Shown one piece after another: positions 61,111-64,000 of a DNA stretch of 64,000 nucleotides; positions within the stretch are counted from its first letter, which is position 1, and every line of letters starts with the position of its first letter. Below the pieces are notes generated by a model. It was not told the origin of the DNA. It worked only from the letters and a program-made list of their open reading frames with translations, and did not search any database. Origin of the DNA: Streptomyces triculaminicus (lineage in GTDB: Bacteria; Actinomycetota; Actinomycetes; Streptomycetales; Streptomycetaceae). A program made the position numbers and the translations under genes. The stretch is taken from positions 1 to 64,000 of the forward strand of contig NZ_JAFMOF010000006.1 in assembly GCF_017349075.1 (NCBI RefSeq), written 5' to 3'.

Positions 61111-61833
61111 ATGGGCGGTGCGAAAGAGCCTTTGGACCCCACGGAATCCCCATCCCCGACCATCGGAGAGATTCAGGCCGCGCTGGGGAAACGCCTGGAC
61201 GACGTGGCCAAGATCCTGGCCGGTGCTCTCGTGGCGGTGGCCGGCATCATGACCACCTTGGGACTCAACAGCAAGTTCGTGTTCGTCGCTCTCAACAACA
61301 GGTCGTGGCCCATCTACGTGGCCTCGCTCTGCGCCATCCTCTCCATCGTCTGCAGCATCGCCGCCCTGCTCATCCGCCCCACAGGACGCGGAGTCCTGTG
61401 GGAGACGGGCGTGCTCGTCCTCGGCGTCGTCTTCTACATGGCATCTCTGAGCATTGCCGTGGTGGGGGCCGCCCAGGCCGCGGGCGGAAACGGCCGCCCG
61501 ACCTTCACCAACGTCAGACTCGATGGCCCTCGCTCCAACATGCGGCTGCACGTCGGCGTTCACGCCGACGGCGTCCAGAAGTGGTCGCACATCGAGGTGA
61601 CCGTAAACCCTCGGAACGGTTCCTCCGGGAAGTGGGGTAGCGACCTCTACTGGAGTGTGCTCAGACCTGACGATCAGGGGAAGATCGCGCAGGAGATCGA
61701 CATCCCGCTCTCTCCTCCGGCCGGAACGTCGGTGGTCGCGGTTGGGGCCGTTAACCCGGACGAGGCCGAGCCGGGGGAATGCGAAGCCAAATCACAGCAC
61801 GGGCCGGCTTGCACGGAACTCCACATCCCCTGA
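61111..61833 (+). CDS. Membrane protein with soluble C-terminal domain, function unknown
   Basis: This 240-residue protein has a cytoplasmic N-terminal helix (IGEIQAALGKRLDDVAKILA), three transmembrane segments (GALVAVAGIMTTLGL; PIYVASLCAILSIVCSIAAL; GVLVLGVVFYMASLSIAVVG) and a beta-rich C-terminal domain of about 110 residues (TFTNVRLDGPRSNMRLHVGV to TSVVAVGAVNPDEAEPGECE). GGGGAG precedes the ATG. I recognise no family. It lies alone between transposon remains. It looks intact. Confidence 0.7.
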   Translation: MGGAKEPLDPTESPSPTIGEIQAALGKRLDDVAKILAGALVAVAGIMTTLGLNSKFVFVALNNRSWPIYVASLCAILSIVCSIAALLIRPTGRGVLWETGVLVLGVVFYMASLSIAVVGAAQAAGGNGRPTFTNVRLDGPRSNMRLHVGVHADGVQKWSHIEVTVNPRNGSSGKWGSDLYWSVLRPDDQGKIAQEIDIPLSPPAGTSVVAVGAVNPDEAEPGECEAKSQHGPACTELHIP

Positions 61834-62034
61834 AGCCAGCCACATCGACGGGGTCCGCGGCTGGACTCGAAGAGCCACAGCGAGAACAGCCCGGAGCCTG
61901 CCGATACTGCAGCGGTTCGTGGCCGTCCAGGGCCGAAGTCCCGAGCCCGCTCCTCAAGAGATCGCCCTGATCCACGCCGATCCGGACGGCATACGCATGG
62001 GGCGGTCGTCAGACCCCTCGGACAGTCCCTAGTA
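61834..62034. other. Gap without a recognisable gene
   Basis: No gene is seen. GGACAGTCCCTAG near 62018-62031 resembles an IS end and is followed at once by the IS701-type left end. Confidence 0.4.
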
Positions 62035-62770
62035 CTGCAACGGTCTTTGCCGTGACGGTTGGGCAGTTCGGTCGGTGGTCAGCTCATGGGTGGGGAGCTT
62101 GCTGATGCCCGGTCGTGGGCTGGTGAACTGAACTTCTTGCATGAGCGGTTCGTGCACCGTTTTTCCAGGTCGGAGCCGCGGGAGTCGGCTCTTGCCTATA
62201 TGCGGGGGCTGATGGCTCCGCTGGAGCGGAAGAACGGTTGGACGCTCGCGGAGGAGGCCGGGCACGCGGGTCCGGACCGGATTCACCGACTGTTGAACCG
62301 GATCGGCTGGGACGCCGATCAGCTCCTGGATGACGTGCGGGACTACGTCGTCGAGCATCTCGGCGATCCGGACGCGGTGCTGATCGTGGATGACACCGGG
62401 TTCCTGAAGAAGGGCGCCCGCTCGGCCGGCGTCCAGCGTCAGTACTCCGGAACCGCCGGGCGGACGGAGAATTCCCGGATCGGGGTGTTCCTCGCCTATG
62501 CCGGCGGCCGGGGCCGCACGTTGATCGACCGACGTCTGTATCTGCCCACGACATGGACGGATGACCGGGAACGGTGCAGGGCGGCCGGCATCGACGACAC
62601 GGTCGCCTTCGAGACGAAGGTGGTGATGGCCAAGGCCATGGTCCGTCGGGCCATCGCGGACCGGATTCCGTTCCGGTGGGTGACCGCGGACGCCGCCCAA
62701 AGGCTGGCGGACCTGGAGAGTGCGGATGTCTTCCATGTCATGGCGACCACCCGCCATGACACAGTCGTCT
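62035..62770 (+). pseudogene. IS701-type transposase, 3' part lost
   Basis: The left end (TACTGCAACGGTCTTTGCCG) and the coding start at about 62086 (MGGELADARSWAGELNFLHE) are intact. The product shows LMAPLERKNGWTLAEEAGHA, the catalytic Asp region (AVLIVDDTGFLKKGARSAGV) and QYSGTAGRTENSRIGVFLAY, typical of IS701/DDE_5 transposases. Near 62765, after H-V-M-A-T-T-R-H-D, it passes into a different transposase in another frame. The C-terminal half is missing. Confidence 0.85.
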
Positions 62771-62773
62771 CCC

Positions 62774-63373
62774 GCTGGGCAACGCGATGGCATCTTCGAG
62801 CAGCTCAACGCCCTGCTGCGGCGCCGGGTCCGGGAGAACGAGGGCCGCAGCCCGGAGCCGACCGGCTTCGTGATCGACGCGCAGAGCGTGAAGACCTCGA
62901 CCAACGTCCCCGCTCGCGAACAAGGCGCCGACGTCGGCAAGAGGGTCGTCGGCCGCAAGCGGAGCATCATCATCGGCACCACCGGGCTCATGCTCACGGT
63001 GCTGGTCACCGCCGCCAGCCTCCAGGACTCCGTCGCCGGCGAGCGCCTCCTCAACCGGCTCGCCGCCGAGCACCCCGGCATCCGCAAGGGCTGGGCCGAC
63101 CGCGGCTATCGCGAGTACCTCGTGGACCATGCCGCCCGCCTCGGCATCGACCTCGAAGTCGTCCGCCGCACCCCCGGCACCCGCGGCTTCACCGTCCTCC
63201 CGCGCAGGTGGGTGGTCGAACGCGCCCTGGGCTGGCTCATGCACCATCGCCGCCTGGCCCGCCACTACGAGGCCCTGCCCACCCGCTCCACCGCCATGAT
63301 CTACATCGCGATGATCGCCCTAATGCCCCGCCGCATAACCCATGAATGCACACCAGCCTGGCGAGGCACGTGA
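62774..63373 (+). pseudogene. IS5-family transposase C-terminal part fused to the IS701 remnant
   Basis: The frame starts inside an IS5-type protein: GIFEQLNALLRRRVRENEGR, first Asp (GFVIDAQSVKTSTNVPA), RKRSIIIGTTGLMLTVLVTA, second Asp-type region (GWADRGYREYLVDHAARLGI) and the Glu (RRWVVERALGWLMHHRRLAR). It ends at 63373. The N-terminal HTH is missing. The junction with the IS701 gene shows recombination between two transposons. Confidence 0.83.
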
Positions 63374-63848
63374 ACCACATCAAGTATGCGGAACGGGGCG
63401 AAACAACGGGTGAAAACGCCCTCTAACGGGAAAGCCATCGGGCACCTGCCCCAGGCGGTGGCCTCCTGCTCGCCCAGGAACTGCGGAGGATGCGACGCTT
63501 GTAGGTTCTCGCGGCCTGTGTCATCTGCCGAGCCTCTGACCCGGGTGTTCCTCGGGCGTCTCACGCCATGTCATCTGCTGGAGTCTCAGCTCCGTTCCAT
63601 TTCCTCGCTGCTTCGGGTGGTTCCGTCGAAGCGGCGAGCCGCCTCTGACGCGTAGATAAAGACAGGGCGGACGGTGGCTCTAGGACGATCTTCGCACCAG
63701 GCTTGTCCATCCTTCGGGCGCCCGTACTGGCGAGGATGGAACGCGGGAGCCGGGTCGAACATCTACATGATCAACGGGCCCGGGACGGGCACGCGCGACG
63801 TGACGGTGAGACCGGCGGAGCCGGGCGTGAACAGCAAGGTGGGCGTGG
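63374..63848. other. Region without a recognisable gene
   Basis: No supported gene is seen on either strand. Open frames here lack ribosome-binding sites and family similarity. The first 100 bases probably contain the right end of the IS5-type remnant. Confidence 0.4.
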
Positions 63849-64000
63849 ATGAAGGCGGAAACGGTGGCGGGCGACGCAACGGGCGACACGCTTGCCCTGG
63901 CCGGGCGGGTGGGGGCCGACACCGATGCCGAAGCCCTGGCCGGGCCGGAGGGGGCCGACGCCGACGAACCGGTCACCGGGCGGAAGCCGACCGGGGCGGA
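63849..64000 (+). CDS. Start of an Ala/Gly/Asp-rich coding sequence, cut by the window end
   Basis: From the ATG at 63849 the frame reads MKAETVAGDATGDTLALAGR and runs off the window. Residues LAGRVGADTDAEA and LAGPEGADADEPV are two copies of a 13-residue unit, matching a 39-bp direct repeat in the DNA. The product is acidic at first. No family can be assigned from this short piece, and the other forward frame cannot be excluded. Confidence 0.35.
   Translation, partial: MKAETVAGDATGDTLALAGRVGADTDAEALAGPEGADADEPVTGRKPTGA

Noticed and set aside
1..64000. Search for tRNA, rRNA or other structured RNA genes
   Set aside because: I saw no convincing tRNA cloverleaf or rRNA segment by eye. A covariance search would be needed to exclude small RNAs.

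Overview
The window looks like a piece of a Streptomyces (or closely related high-GC actinobacterial) genome. It is GC-rich throughout, its intact genes resemble streptomycete families (Hsp18 with its divergent regulator, DUF2267 pairs, P450/ferredoxin/reductase sets, LAL/LuxR and MerR/TipA-type regulators, ECF sigma factors), and GTG starts are common. It reads as an accessory region such as a chromosome arm or a large plasmid. Transposons and their remains occupy a large share of it, many genes are broken, and I saw no rRNA or tRNA genes and no core housekeeping cluster apart from an extra peptide deformylase.

Layout. 0-4 kb: a decayed EF-G-like (tetracycline ribosomal-protection type) gene end, peptide deformylase, a chimeric broken regulator region, then the hsp18 heat-shock locus with two operator sites and two DUF2267 genes. 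4-12.2 kb: IS5-type elements, some nested, around a few lone genes (membrane protein, two hypotheticals, alpha/beta hydrolase) and a broken serine recombinase. 12.2-22.5 kb: HTH/DUF2975 pair with a Ku fragment, cupin, two NAD(P)-binding oxidoreductases, an acetyltransferase enclosed by 102-bp inverted repeats, further IS elements and a dienelactone-hydrolase-like gene. 22.5-28.1 kb: the most coherent metabolic block, ferredoxin, ferredoxin reductase, cytochrome P450, NmrA-like protein, broken cupin and an HSL-type esterase. 28.1-35.5 kb: a possible orphan type I-E CRISPR leader/repeat, a secreted GH5 glycosidase with a triplicated C-terminal Cys repeat, IS630 and IS21 remains, a broken ECF sigma gene, and an ISL3 element with a perfect 8-bp target duplication that carries a YunG-like passenger gene. 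35.6-45.1 kb: HxlR/crotonase pair, integrase remains, F420-type oxidoreductase, inositol-phosphatase-like protein, LysR regulator, a two-component system and a divergent PAF-acetylhydrolase-like gene with a long inverted repeat between them. 45.1-57.4 kb: DNA ligase fragment, VOC protein, an ECF sigma operon with a small membrane protein, nitrobindin-like protein, aldo/keto reductase, Tat-exported purple acid phosphatase and broken MerR and LuxR regulators. 57.4-64 kb: an IS5-type element with a DUF4265 passenger, an orphan phage-tail-tube protein, another IS5 copy plus a shrunken derivative, a membrane protein, an IS701/IS5 chimera and the start of a repeat-rich coding sequence.

How the genes work together. 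The clearest units are hsp18 with its regulator and operators; ferredoxin, reductase and P450 as a self-contained monooxygenase; HxlR with the divergent crotonase gene; the sensor kinase/response regulator pair with the divergent exported-type hydrolase; and the ECF sigma factor coupled to a downstream membrane protein. Many lesions are single-base changes in homopolymers or short repeats. These could be true pseudogenes or assembly errors, and the entries say where this matters.
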